The notes beneath the pieces were generated by a model. It was not told the DNA's origin and did not search any database. It worked only from the letters and a program-made list of their open reading frames with translations. Below are positions 1-9,074 of a stretch of DNA of 64,000 nt, piece by piece. The stretch spans positions 186,001 to 250,000 of the forward strand of contig NZ_JACLBZ010000008.1 of assembly GCF_019748715.1 (NCBI RefSeq), given 5' to 3'. The DNA comes from Sporosarcina aquimarina. Lineage in GTDB: Bacteria; Bacillota; Bacilli; Bacillales_A; Planococcaceae. The position numbers were made by a program, and so were the translations under genes. Every line of letters begins with the position of its first letter. Positions within the stretch are counted from its first letter, which is position 1.

Positions 1-917
1 CAATATAACATCACCGGTATAATGAATAACGCAGCAATCGTTGAAATAATAGTCACTAACGCGCCCAGTTTGTAATCTCTGGAGTATTTAGCAAACAGAA
101 CTGAAGATAGTGTCAAAGCTGGCATCGTAGATTGAACGATCAAAACGTTCATCAATAATCCGTCCAGGCGGACAAATTTTATTGCAACAACTATAGTGAG
201 TGGAAGTACAATCAACTTAATAAGTACCGGCACTGCAGCCACGAAGTAGCCAACCCGTACTTTGGAACTTTGAAAATTGTAAAACGTCGCGCCAATGTAA
301 AACATAGCGAGCGGAATCGCGAATGCAGCTAAGCTGGTTGTCACATTCATAAACAGAGAAGGGATACGAACTCCTGTCAGTGCAACCACTATTCCTAGTA
401 CAATCGCTATAAGCGGTATATTGATCATATTTTTCAATAATGCCCAACTGATTTTTCTTTCGTTCTGCATCAAATAAACACCGACTGTCCAGATCGTAAA
501 GTCTACGCCCGCATCAAACACTGCGGCATATAAGGCACCCTCTGCGCCAAATAATACTGCACATAACGGAATGCCGATAAAGCCGGTATTGCCAAACGCA
601 GAAAGTATTGCCACTTCTATCCGTTTCTCCGAATACTTCGGAGATAAAGAAGCTGTGACATATCCAATCAGTAAACCAATCAAATTAATCAACACCGAAA
701 AAACAAATATGAGAATCAGTGTTTTGAACATATTGCGATCAATTTCCACCGTGAAAATGCTCGATAAAATAATGGAAGGCATCGCGACATTCGTAATGAG
801 TGTAATATACATATTTTTCGTTTCATCATTAAACACATAAAACCTGGCCGCCACGGCCCCGATGACAATCAATATTGTTATCATGGCGATAGATTGAAAG
901 ACAACTCCGATATCCAT
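1..917 (-). CDS. AEC (auxin efflux carrier) family permease, 3' end outside window
   Basis: Integral membrane secondary transporter; about 305 residues are visible and the reading frame runs off the left edge, while family members are about 310-320 residues, so only a few residues are missing. The ATG at 917 follows an AAAGGAAA ribosome site. The translation is a run of about ten hydrophobic helices with the conserved family patch FGNTGFIGIPL near residue 110 and a second cross-over with NVLIVQSTMPA near residue 265. AEC proteins export or import organic acids, malonate or auxin-like carboxylates; the substrate cannot be read here. It starts 12 bases after the M20 peptidase stop, so both are cotranscribed, suggesting transport of that enzyme's substrate or product. 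Confidence 0.88.
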   Translation of the reverse strand, partial: MDIGVVFQSIAMITILIVIGAVAARFYVFNDETKNMYITLITNVAMPSIILSSIFTVEIDRNMFKTLILIFVFSVLINLIGLLIGYVTASLSPKYSEKRIEVAILSAFGNTGFIGIPLCAVLFGAEGALYAAVFDAGVDFTIWTVGVYLMQNERKISWALLKNMINIPLIAIVLGIVVALTGVRIPSLFMNVTTSLAAFAIPLAMFYIGATFYNFQSSKVRVGYFVAAVPVLIKLIVLPLTIVVAIKFVRLDGLLMNVLIVQSTMPALTLSSVLFAKYSRDYKLGALVTIISTIAALFIIPVMLY

Positions 918-929
918 AGAAAGTTTCCT

Positions 930-2090
930 TTACCGGCAGGAACGGCTATACAGCACCATACTGACCGCCAATAACTGCATTCTTGGTACGAATGATCCGA
1001 GAACTAAATATTCTTCCTCGGAATGCCACTTTCCTCCAACAGGTCCCATCCCGCAAATTGTCGGTACTCCTATTGTGGAAGAAAAGCCGGCATCCGCAGC
1101 CCCTTTGGTCGCAGTCTCTGTAATAGGAATTGCTACTAAATCAGCTGCTTCTTTGACAACTTCATACATTTTCTGAGACTCTTTATTTTTTTCCATAGGC
1201 AAAATCCCAGCACCTAATGTTAATACCGCTTTCGTTCCCTCGACATAACTGTTATCAACGATTGATTGTACATCTTTTTTTAATTGTTCAAAATCCTTCA
1301 TTCGCCAAAAACCTGTGTGTATGGTCCCCTTGGCTTGTGGAGCCACCGTGTTATTCGCTACTCCTCCTTGGACAGTTCCTACATTAACAGTTATTCCTTC
1401 CTCCAAATTCATCAGTTCTTTTATGTTAATAATTTTATGTGCCAATTCATCAATTGCACTGATTCCCTCTTCAATGGCCAATCCCGAATGAGCTGCTTTA
1501 CCTTCGATACGAACCTGCATATGGGCAGAGCCTTTTCTGGCTGTCACGATTGAACCATCTGGGCGCGCCGGCTCCATATTAAATACACCTAATGCATTCT
1601 TTGTCTGTTGCTCGATCACTGTACAAGAGATTGGTGAACCTATTTCTTCTTCAGGGGTGAAGAGTAATTCAATATCGCACATTTCATCCATAGCAAATGT
1701 TTTTACTGCAGAAGCAGCCATAATCATACTTACTAAGCTCCCCTTCATGTCAGAGACCCCTGGTCCATATGCGAATTGTTGATCTTCAGAGTAAGGTCGT
1801 TCATTTGCTGTTCCTTTAGGAAATACCGTATCCTGATGGCCCATTAATACAATCTTTCCCGGTTGTTGCCCTTTCACTGTCGCGATAATATGATTTCCAA
1901 ATTCTTTGTTCCTCTTTACTATAAATGGAATTTGATAATTATCCAAGATTTCTTGAATAATTAAACCAACTTGATTAACTCCAGCTTTGTCAAATGAATT
2001 ACTATCCGTGTTAACCAAACGCTGTAAATATTCTTTTGCTTCTGCCTCTCGCTCTTTCAAAAACTGAGTGATTTCTTGTAAACAATTCAT
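930..2090 (-). CDS. M20 family metallopeptidase (carboxypeptidase G2/ArgE/DapE type)
   Basis: Cytoplasmic two-zinc amidohydrolase of 386 residues, the normal family length. Metal and catalytic motifs are all visible: GHQDTVF (His ligand and Asp), GVSDMKG (bridging Asp), TPEEEIGSP (catalytic Glu and ligand Glu), and the C-terminal KWHSEEEY His ligand. A dimerisation/lid insertion starts at RKGSAHMQVRIEGKAAHSG. The pattern is closest to glutamate carboxypeptidase-like members that cleave N-acyl or peptide-linked amino acids; the exact substrate is not deducible. The ATG follows AAGGAGAG. It is the first gene of an operon with the AEC permease and has its own promoter at 2145-2173. Confidence 0.9.
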   Translation of the reverse strand: MNCLQEITQFLKEREAEAKEYLQRLVNTDSNSFDKAGVNQVGLIIQEILDNYQIPFIVKRNKEFGNHIIATVKGQQPGKIVLMGHQDTVFPKGTANERPYSEDQQFAYGPGVSDMKGSLVSMIMAASAVKTFAMDEMCDIELLFTPEEEIGSPISCTVIEQQTKNALGVFNMEPARPDGSIVTARKGSAHMQVRIEGKAAHSGLAIEEGISAIDELAHKIINIKELMNLEEGITVNVGTVQGGVANNTVAPQAKGTIHTGFWRMKDFEQLKKDVQSIVDNSYVEGTKAVLTLGAGILPMEKNKESQKMYEVVKEAADLVAIPITETATKGAADAGFSSTIGVPTICGMGPVGGKWHSEEEYLVLGSFVPRMQLLAVSMVLYSRSCR

Positions 2091-2144
2091 CTATATACGC
2101 TCTCCTTCTTCCAAATAATGAAGATATTTGAGTAAGCTAACATT

Positions 2145-2173
2145 ATTTTATATGCAAGAAATATAGATGTAAA
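2145..2173 (-). promoter_or_regulatory. Sigma-A promoter of the M20/AEC operon
   Basis: On the minus strand TTTACA (2173-2168) is separated by 17 bases from TAAAAT (2150-2145), 55 bases before the M20 start. The surrounding 2145-2220 segment is very AT-rich with overlapping ATATATTTTATAT-like palindromes that could bind a regulator. The rest of the gap up to the lipoprotein gene (2220-2484) shows no gene. Confidence 0.65.
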
Positions 2174-2484
2174 ATATATATTTAGTATTAAAACCATATA
2201 TATTTTATATGAAATCACCCAACTGGGATATTCTCAGTAATCCATTTTGAGAACCTCATGAAGTAAGATTCGTGAAAAGCCTGGCAATATTATACTGGGT
2301 GACGTGAAACACATATATGGTCACCAACTTTACATTACATTCGTCAATGACGCTTATTATCATCAGTTTTAATTTCGATGAAAGTTAATCATTACAAAGC
2401 ATCCCAAAGGCTAGAATTTGAATCTAACCTTTGGAATATAAAAGTTTAATATATGACGCAAAAGTAAGCATCACCTTTATTCAA

Positions 2485-3660
2485 TTACCAACTCCAATTA
2501 TAAGCTTTCACCTTTACATCTGATACTTTCCCCTGAATCTCTTTTGATAACTCTGGGTAACTCATTTCGAAACCGGCAGTACCGTCCGGATTTAGTCTAA
2601 CTTGTAGTGATTCCTTAAGAATTGCGATTAATTTTCCATCAGCATCGTATAGACCCGATGCCAATCGGATATCATCCATTTGCGCTTCGTAAGGATTTTT
2701 CACAATTCCGGTCACCACATAAGGACCTCCGAATCCATTCTTCACTTCTTTAACATTTACATTCTCTGTTTCCAATAAACTCGGATCTTCTGTTGTTTTG
2801 TTAAAATCAATATTCACTGTCGCATCGACAATTGATTCAGGACTGTCTGCTGCTTGCGCAAGTGCTGTCTCGCCGATATAAGCTGTTTCCCCAGGCAAAA
2901 GGATATTAGGTACCGGAACAATCGTATCAGCAGTGCCGATAACTGAATCATTTGTATCTACAAAATTGACTTGAATCGAACCAATTTTCGCTGGTGCATC
3001 ACCAGTATTTTTAATTTCGGCATTATAGTTGACCCAAATAGAGTCAATGCTATCTTTCCATGAATAAAGCGCCTGGTCATGAACTTCTATGTTTGCAACT
3101 TGAGCAGCCTCTGCTTCTTTTCGTTTCACCATTTCAGAAGGGGCTTTCGCCTTAAACTCGCTACGTAAAGAGTTGAAGTCCTCTAAGGCTTCTCCTTCAT
3201 TCTCTGATGTGATGCTATATAATAACTTATACTCTTTCTCTTCTTTTGCGAACGCAAGTATCGTTTCTCGAACATCGCCTTTTGCATTTTCAACATTCAT
3301 TAATACTAGCTTTCCTTCTTCTCCATCATTAAATGTTGTTTTGGCGCTTTCAATAACTTTAGAATTCTGATTATCCTCCGGCGTTTGAGCCGACTCTTTT
3401 ATCCCTTCGAAATACTCTACACCTTCGCTATGTACATTTTCATTTATAAATTCTTCCTGCTCTTCTGCTGAACCATTTACTAGCTTTTCGTAGAAATCTT
3501 GTGCAATTTTTTCTTCTCGATCTAATTTACTCTTCCCCACTGATTCGCTTTCTTTCGTTTTCGCTTCATTCGACGACATAGTTTGTGCTTTCTCTCCACT
3601 GCATCCCGCCACTATAAGAAGCAACGAAAATGCCAATACAACATATAGCATCTTTTTCAT
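2485..3660 (-). CDS. Lipoprotein with FxLYD-like domains
   Basis: Predicted surface lipoprotein of 391 residues. A signal peptide (KKMLYVVLAFSLLLIVAGC) ends in a lipobox with Cys at about residue 20. Residues 20-150 are acidic and Lys/Glu-rich, with no recognised fold. Residues 190-390 hold two beta-rich modules of the FxLYD kind: one around NYNAEIKNTGDAPAKI, a second around GPYVVTGIVKNPYEAQ, both typical of extracytoplasmic proteins that modify neighbouring lipoproteins or sense the wall. It stands alone: the gap to the next minus-strand gene is about 400 bases. Function unknown. Confidence 0.8.
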   Translation of the reverse strand: MKKMLYVVLAFSLLLIVAGCSGEKAQTMSSNEAKTKESESVGKSKLDREEKIAQDFYEKLVNGSAEEQEEFINENVHSEGVEYFEGIKESAQTPEDNQNSKVIESAKTTFNDGEEGKLVLMNVENAKGDVRETILAFAKEEKEYKLLYSITSENEGEALEDFNSLRSEFKAKAPSEMVKRKEAEAAQVANIEVHDQALYSWKDSIDSIWVNYNAEIKNTGDAPAKIGSIQVNFVDTNDSVIGTADTIVPVPNILLPGETAYIGETALAQAADSPESIVDATVNIDFNKTTEDPSLLETENVNVKEVKNGFGGPYVVTGIVKNPYEAQMDDIRLASGLYDADGKLIAILKESLQVRLNPDGTAGFEMSYPELSKEIQGKVSDVKVKAYNWSW

Positions 3661-4167
3661 TTAATAACCCCCTTGAACTATATTCTACATGAAATTTCCC
3701 ACTTTACTAGTCCAATTAGCATAAATAACTGTAAATTCATACAAGACTAATACCTTTTCTAAACATCTCAGTTCCCCCTTCTTTAATCCCTCCATAATGG
3801 TCTTTTTCTCCCGTATTGACAAATCCGAAACCTAGATGACTAATGAGATTAATTTTAATTACAGCGATAAATCTAGTCCCTTCACCACAGATCAAGCTCC
3901 TATACTTACCAATAGTTTTGTTATACCTCGTGATTACTAGTGTCCAGTACCTCTCCCAAAATATATTTCCAACACTAATCATGAAAAGTACTCATTTTTA
4001 CACTTAATGCCTACATATAGTTTAAATACGGAACATTGGGACAGAGCCAAATGTACATGCACTCCAGTGTAAACGTTCTTTTTCCGTTAATACTTTTTTC
4101 TTTGTGAAATTGATATAGAGGGGGGTTACGGTAGCGAGAATAAAAACCAAAAAAATGGAGGGAAGTT
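3661..4167. other. Intergenic region between divergent lipoprotein and symporter genes
   Basis: About 500 bases that carry the upstream regions of both divergent genes. An 81-codon open frame on the minus strand (3737-3982) has no ribosome site and no recognisable protein pattern, so it is not called. The last 60 bases contain a GGAGGG ribosome site for the symporter. No operator is obvious. Confidence 0.5.
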
Positions 4168-5649
4168 ATGGTCCTTTTAATAATGATTTCAGTATTTATT
4201 CTCCTTATGATTTGCGTAAGTGCGTTCTTTTCTAGATTTGTTAAAACAGGTGAAGACTTTTATTTGGGTGGCAGAAGAATGCCTTGGTGGGTACTCGGGC
4301 CTACTATTGCTGCCGGTCTTTTCGGTGGGACATCCATGCTGGTCGTAGCTGGTAATGCCATGACCGATGGTTTAAGTGCAATTTGGATTTTAGCCATCCC
4401 TTCTTGGATAGGCGCATTTGTTTCTGCAATCTTTTTTGCTAGGAAAGTTCGAAGTTTGCCCGGTGTAGCTTCGTTACCAGACCTCATTGAATTGCGTTAC
4501 GATAAAGTCTCAAGAAATGTTTTTATGATTGTTACTGTCTTATTCTACATCGCTTTTACAACATCTCAGCTCCTTGCAATAGGAAAGTTTGTTTTTGGAT
4601 TTAGTGGAATTTCAGTGATTACCGGAATGGGTATCGCCCTTATTGTAGTGCTTATTTATGCAACAGTAAGTGGATTTTTGGGAGTTGTTATTACAGATAC
4701 CATCATGGCTGCTATTTTATTTGTCGGCTTAGTAATATTAGCGTTTTCAAGTTTATCTTGGGGAAATGGATGGTCAAACATATCAGAAACTATAACTTCA
4801 ACAACTCCTGATTTCTTTAATCTATTTTCAACATCTATACATCCCCTCTTAGCAATTGTGTATGTAGCTGCATTTGGTTTGGCTCTAGTACCTCAACAAG
4901 ATATCTTTCAACGCTATGCAAGTGCCAAAGACGAAAAAAATGCACTCTTTGGCGGCCTGTTTGCATTGGTGATCTTTATTCCACTATATATTCTTCCGAT
5001 GATAGCCGGTATTTCAGGAAAAGTGTGGTTACCTTTACAAACCTCCGAAACCGTCCCTGTTGATCAATTCGTTGCTTGGACGGCCAAAAATATGTTTTCA
5101 CCTTTCTTATCTGCCTTCTTATTTGTGGCCATAGTAGCGGCTATTATGTCTACACTTAGTACAACTATTAACTCCGGGGCCTTAAATATAACAAAGGATG
5201 TTTATCAACAATACGTAAATAAGAACGCAAGTCCAAAACAAGTTATCACTATAAGCAGACTGGCAACCATTCTAATGGGGCTACTTGCATTTATATTTGC
5301 AACTACCTTTGATGTAATTCTGGATGCACTATATTTAGCCTTTAATGTTGCTTTTGCTGGAATGTTCGTACCAGTTATAGGTGCCTTCTATTGGAAAAGG
5401 GCTACTGCGAGAGGTGCCACTTGGAGTGCTTTAGCAGGAACCATTTTTGTACTCTTTGATTTTATCCTGCTAAAAGTCGGAAAACCAATACCTTGGCCAG
5501 ATTCAGCTTATGGACTTGTTACCGCATTTCTCCTGTCTTTGGCTGCATTTGTAATTGGCAGCTTAACAAGTGTCCGACCTACGGATGAAAAAACTAAGTA
5601 CTTTTTTAAACAGAAAAGTAGTAATGACTCTGTAGAAATTGATGAGTAA
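4168..5649 (+). CDS. Sodium:solute symporter (SSS family)
   Basis: 493-residue inner-membrane transporter using the sodium gradient to import a small solute. About 13 hydrophobic helices are visible; family signatures include GEDFYLGGRRMPWW near residue 27, GLFGGTSMLVVAG near 50, and the core segment with PQQDIFQRYASAKD near 240. It is the first gene of a three-gene operon with an arginase-fold hydrolase (22 bases downstream) and a flavin oxidoreductase, so it probably imports the compound that these enzymes break down, plausibly a guanidino or N-methylated nitrogen compound. The substrate is inference only. ATG follows GGAGGGAAGTT. Confidence 0.9.
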   Translation: MVLLIMISVFILLMICVSAFFSRFVKTGEDFYLGGRRMPWWVLGPTIAAGLFGGTSMLVVAGNAMTDGLSAIWILAIPSWIGAFVSAIFFARKVRSLPGVASLPDLIELRYDKVSRNVFMIVTVLFYIAFTTSQLLAIGKFVFGFSGISVITGMGIALIVVLIYATVSGFLGVVITDTIMAAILFVGLVILAFSSLSWGNGWSNISETITSTTPDFFNLFSTSIHPLLAIVYVAAFGLALVPQQDIFQRYASAKDEKNALFGGLFALVIFIPLYILPMIAGISGKVWLPLQTSETVPVDQFVAWTAKNMFSPFLSAFLFVAIVAAIMSTLSTTINSGALNITKDVYQQYVNKNASPKQVITISRLATILMGLLAFIFATTFDVILDALYLAFNVAFAGMFVPVIGAFYWKRATARGATWSALAGTIFVLFDFILLKVGKPIPWPDSAYGLVTAFLLSLAAFVIGSLTSVRPTDEKTKYFFKQKSSNDSVEIDE

Positions 5650-5670
5650 AAATTTACTTGGAGGGATCAC

Positions 5671-6780
5671 ATGAAGGAATTTTTAATTGCAAAAGATAGA
5701 GCGCAACAACATAGTGCTAGATATGAACGAAGAATGGAATCTATTATCCAACGAGATATTCCTTCGTTTATGGAATTACCAATTATTAATACTGAAGAAC
5801 AAATGAAAGAAAAAGACATTATTTTTTTAGGGGTGCCTTATGAAGGGGTCAAAATCAAAGACCCATTAACATTTATTCCACCTATCGCCACACCAATTGA
5901 TGAGAAGGAGTTAAAAATCTACTCGCGATCAGGTGCCTATGAAGCTCCCGAAGCAGTTAGAAGAAACTCAATTTATTACTCGATCAATCATTGTGATGGA
6001 TTTTTCCCAGAAATGGAGAAAGATTTTATTTTAATGAACGAAATCAAGGCCGGAGATTACGGAGATATTGAGATTGATATAAAGCAAGATACACAAAAAA
6101 CTATGGATCAAATTACTGAAGTTTATGAAACAATCTATGGCAATGGCGCGATTCCAATGACAATGGGTGGAGATCATCTTGTCCCTTTTCCAATCATCCA
6201 CGGATTATCAAAAGTATCGAATGACAATATAGGGATTATTGTATTTGATTCTCATTTGGATATGTCATGGGAACCTAAATATTGGGCGGGATCGCAATGG
6301 GCAAGGATTTTTGAATTAGGTATCGTAAAGCCGAAAAACTTTGTACAAATTGGAATACGGGGTTTCCGACAATCCTATCAATGGAAATATGCAGCGGAAG
6401 AATTAGGCTATACCTATTTTACAATGACAGACGTTGAGGAACTCGGAATTAAAGAAGTGACTAGAAGAGCGGTTGAAATTGCTTCAGATGGAACTAGCGG
6501 GATTTACACTTCATTGGATTATGACGTGTTGGAACCCGGCTTAGCGCCTGCACAGAAATTCCCCGATCCCAACGGGTTAACGTCGCGAGAAATTATTACG
6601 GCCCTTAAAATGATTTCAAAAAATAAAGTGCTGGGTTTTGACATTTGTTGTATGTCTCCAAAATACGATTATAATGGCCTCGGTTCCCAATTAGCTGCCA
6701 GATGTATTGTTGAAGTTATGGGCGGCATTGGGTTACGAAAAAAACATCAACGTCTGCAGGCGGGGCCTGTTCAAGAGTAG
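5671..6780 (+). CDS. Ureohydrolase (arginase/agmatinase superfamily), divergent
   Basis: 369 residues, longer than typical agmatinases (about 290-310) because of a roughly 60-residue N-terminal extension. All six expected dinuclear metal ligands are present: His in GGDH (near residue 168), Asp-His-Asp in DSHLD (near 193), and two Asp in SLDYD (near 285). The segment after it, VLEPGLAPAQKFPDPNGL, departs from the usual DPAFAPGTGTPEPGG, which sits near the substrate, so this is unlikely to be an ordinary agmatinase. It probably hydrolyses a guanidino or amidino group to release urea or a related product. Strong RBS GGAGGGATCAC. Second gene of the symporter operon. Confidence 0.85.
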   Translation: MKEFLIAKDRAQQHSARYERRMESIIQRDIPSFMELPIINTEEQMKEKDIIFLGVPYEGVKIKDPLTFIPPIATPIDEKELKIYSRSGAYEAPEAVRRNSIYYSINHCDGFFPEMEKDFILMNEIKAGDYGDIEIDIKQDTQKTMDQITEVYETIYGNGAIPMTMGGDHLVPFPIIHGLSKVSNDNIGIIVFDSHLDMSWEPKYWAGSQWARIFELGIVKPKNFVQIGIRGFRQSYQWKYAAEELGYTYFTMTDVEELGIKEVTRRAVEIASDGTSGIYTSLDYDVLEPGLAPAQKFPDPNGLTSREIITALKMISKNKVLGFDICCMSPKYDYNGLGSQLAARCIVEVMGGIGLRKKHQRLQAGPVQE

Positions 6781-6841
6781 TAAAACACATACAAGATCTC
6801 AATCGCAGCAGTTTTTATACTAGGGAGGGAACGATGATCAA

Positions 6842-8827
6842 ATGACAGAGTTTAAACACTTATTTAGCCGTGTCCAAATCGGCAATACTCTCTTAAATAA
6901 TCGGATTCTCAGTACTGCCCATCAAACGAATCATGTCTTAGATGGAATTCCTACAAAAGATATGGCTGCTTACCATCAAGCTCGTGCAAAAGGCGGGATT
7001 GGATTAATAATCCTTGAGGCTGCAGCGGTACATCCATCTGGAATGTTAACGACAAAGACAATTGCTGGTTACGATGAACAGATTGTGGACGTATACAAGG
7101 ACTTATCAAATACACTTCATCAATATGGTACAAAGGTATTTTCTCAGCTTTTTCACGGCGGGCGTGAAGTGATTACTAGTGATTACCGCAATGCAGCATG
7201 GGCGCCTTCAGCCGTCCCCAGCCTGCGGTTCGGCGCTATGCCAAAACCCATGAATAAAGAAGAAATAGAAGAAGTAATTGAGGGATTCGCACGGTCAGCC
7301 AAGCTTGCGAAAGAAGGAGGACTTGACGGAGTAGAAATCTGTTGTTCGCACGGTTATCTACCATCACAATTTTGGTCTAGCTATACAAATCTCCGAACTG
7401 ATGAATACGGTGGAACATTTGAAAATCGGATGAGGTTCGCTGTTGAAATCATTGAAAAAGTTTGGGAAGCAGTTGGAGAAGACTTTACAGTGGGTATCCG
7501 GATTAGTGCGGATGAAATGACAATGGATGGTACCACTATTCAGGATGCCACTCAAATTGTGGAATACCTTGTAGAAAGAGTACGTCTTGATTTTATCGAT
7601 GTAACCGCGGGCGACTCTAGTACCTATGCAGGATCCACGCACATTGCTCCTCCTTCACCAGTGAAACATGGCTATTTATCGCCGCAAGGTTTTAAAGTTC
7701 GAATGGCTGGGGCTGTACCAGTTTTTATAGGATCAAGGATTCTAGATCCTTCGGAAGCAGAAAAAATTATCTCTACAGGCAAAGCGGATGTAGTGGGGAT
7801 GACCCGGGCCATGATTACTGATCCCGAGATGCCAAATAAAGCGAAACATAATAAAACAGATTTGATCCAAGCTTGCATTGGATGTTTGCAGGCCTGTATT
7901 GGCCACTATCACAAAGGACTTGCAATAGGTTGCGTTCAAAATCCATTGGCTGGAAAGGAAGAAAAACTGAAAGAAAAAATTCAACAAAAAAGTAAAAGAC
8001 AACGCATTCTGATTATGGGGGCAGGCCCGGCCGGTTTACAGGCAGCTCTTACAGCGGATGCACAAGGACATGAGGTTATACTTGTTGAAAAGCAACAGGT
8101 CATTGGCGGTATGTTAAACACTCTGCGCAAAGCACCGATGAGGCATGAAATGGCAGAGTCGATGATTGATAATTTTTCACGCCAACTTTCAATGAGCAAT
8201 GTCAATGTCCAACTTGGAATATCAATTGATAACAAAGCCATTACTGATTTAAAACCTGACGCCATTATTTGCGCCATAGGGTCAAAAACTTACCTCCCCC
8301 AGCAACCGGGTATAGACGATACAAGAATTACTCTGGTCGATCATTTGTTTACGAAGACTAAAGAAGAGCTCGGCAACCGTACAATTGTATTTGATTTTGG
8401 CGGAGACTGGGCAGGTATAGAGGCAGCTCTTTATATGGCAAAACAAGGCTGTGAAGTTACCCTCATTACGGCGAGGTTACATGTAGGAGAAGGAGTACAC
8501 CAATATCTTCGTAATGAATATATGAAGGAGCTCTATCAATCAAAGATAAAAATGAAAACCCATTTTGACTTTGGCGGTATTGTAGAAGATAAGGTAATTA
8601 TACGGAATCTATTTACACAGACAAAAGAGGAAATTGAAGAATGGGACCATATTGTTTTAGCAGTTGGACGCGTACCCAATGTTGAGCTTTACGAAAGCAT
8701 CAAACATTTGGCACCAACTGTACTACAAATTGGTGATTGTCTAGCTCCTCGAACAATTGAGGAGGCTACGACGGAAGGTTTAGAGCATGTTTTAAATCTT
8801 CCAGCCTTGTCTAATTCGATAAGATAG
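6842..8827 (+). CDS. FMN/4Fe-4S/FAD oxidoreductase of the 2,4-dienoyl-CoA reductase / N-methylproline demethylase type
   Basis: 661 residues with the full three-part architecture: an Old-Yellow-Enzyme TIM barrel (1-350, with FSQLFHGGRE and NLRTDEYGG), a 4Fe-4S motif CIGCLQACIGHYHKGLAIGC (C-x2-C-x3-C-x11-C) around 344-363, then a Rossmann FAD/NAD part starting ILIMGAGPAGLQAAL near 388. Relatives reduce enoyl-CoAs or oxidatively demethylate trimethylamine, stachydrine or N-methylproline. Beside a symporter and a guanidino hydrolase an N-demethylase role is the better guess. A three-codon reading frame (ATG at 6834) between RBS and start overlaps the start codon as ATGA-like coupling. Confidence 0.85.
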   Translation: MTEFKHLFSRVQIGNTLLNNRILSTAHQTNHVLDGIPTKDMAAYHQARAKGGIGLIILEAAAVHPSGMLTTKTIAGYDEQIVDVYKDLSNTLHQYGTKVFSQLFHGGREVITSDYRNAAWAPSAVPSLRFGAMPKPMNKEEIEEVIEGFARSAKLAKEGGLDGVEICCSHGYLPSQFWSSYTNLRTDEYGGTFENRMRFAVEIIEKVWEAVGEDFTVGIRISADEMTMDGTTIQDATQIVEYLVERVRLDFIDVTAGDSSTYAGSTHIAPPSPVKHGYLSPQGFKVRMAGAVPVFIGSRILDPSEAEKIISTGKADVVGMTRAMITDPEMPNKAKHNKTDLIQACIGCLQACIGHYHKGLAIGCVQNPLAGKEEKLKEKIQQKSKRQRILIMGAGPAGLQAALTADAQGHEVILVEKQQVIGGMLNTLRKAPMRHEMAESMIDNFSRQLSMSNVNVQLGISIDNKAITDLKPDAIICAIGSKTYLPQQPGIDDTRITLVDHLFTKTKEELGNRTIVFDFGGDWAGIEAALYMAKQGCEVTLITARLHVGEGVHQYLRNEYMKELYQSKIKMKTHFDFGGIVEDKVIIRNLFTQTKEEIEEWDHIVLAVGRVPNVELYESIKHLAPTVLQIGDCLAPRTIEEATTEGLEHVLNLPALSNSIR

Positions 8828-8898
8828 ATTTGATAAAGTTTTATAGATGTTAGTTAACTATTTGCCTTGAATTCCTCGCTATATATAACTATAATAAA

Positions 8899-8938
8899 AC
8901 ACCCGGAAAGTTAGATTGTTACTTTAACTTTCCGGGTG
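8899..8938. terminator. Bidirectional terminator hairpin
   Basis: A 14-bp perfect stem (8900-8913 with 8925-8938, CACCCGGAAAGTTA) and 11-base loop. On the minus strand it is followed by TTTTATTAT. It lies between the convergent oxidoreductase and abi genes and can end both transcripts. Confidence 0.75.
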
Positions 8939-8985
8939 CACATCAAAGAGCGGCTTCTTCTTTCCATGTATAATCGTTAATATGG

Positions 8986-9021
8986 AAGTAGCATGCTTTA
9001 CTGCTAAAAAACATGCTACTT
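8986..9021. repeat. Inverted repeat downstream of abi
   Basis: A 10-bp perfect inverted repeat, AAGTAGCATG / CATGCTACTT, with a 16-base spacer, 50 bases after the abi stop codon. It has no T-run after the second arm on either strand, so it is not a classical terminator; it may be part of the abi mRNA 3' end. Confidence 0.5.
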
Positions 9022-9074
9022 ACACGTAAATAAATGGACTTGACCATGTTCAAGAAATCTTTGGAAATCTATTC

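Noticed and set aside
3737-3982. 81-codon frame on the minus strand
   Set aside because: No ribosome binding site, no protein family pattern, and it lies in the upstream region of two divergent genes.
3983-4167. Sigma-54 promoter or guanidine riboswitch before the symporter operon
   Set aside because: No GG-N10-GC element with correct spacing and no ykkC-like conserved segments could be found.
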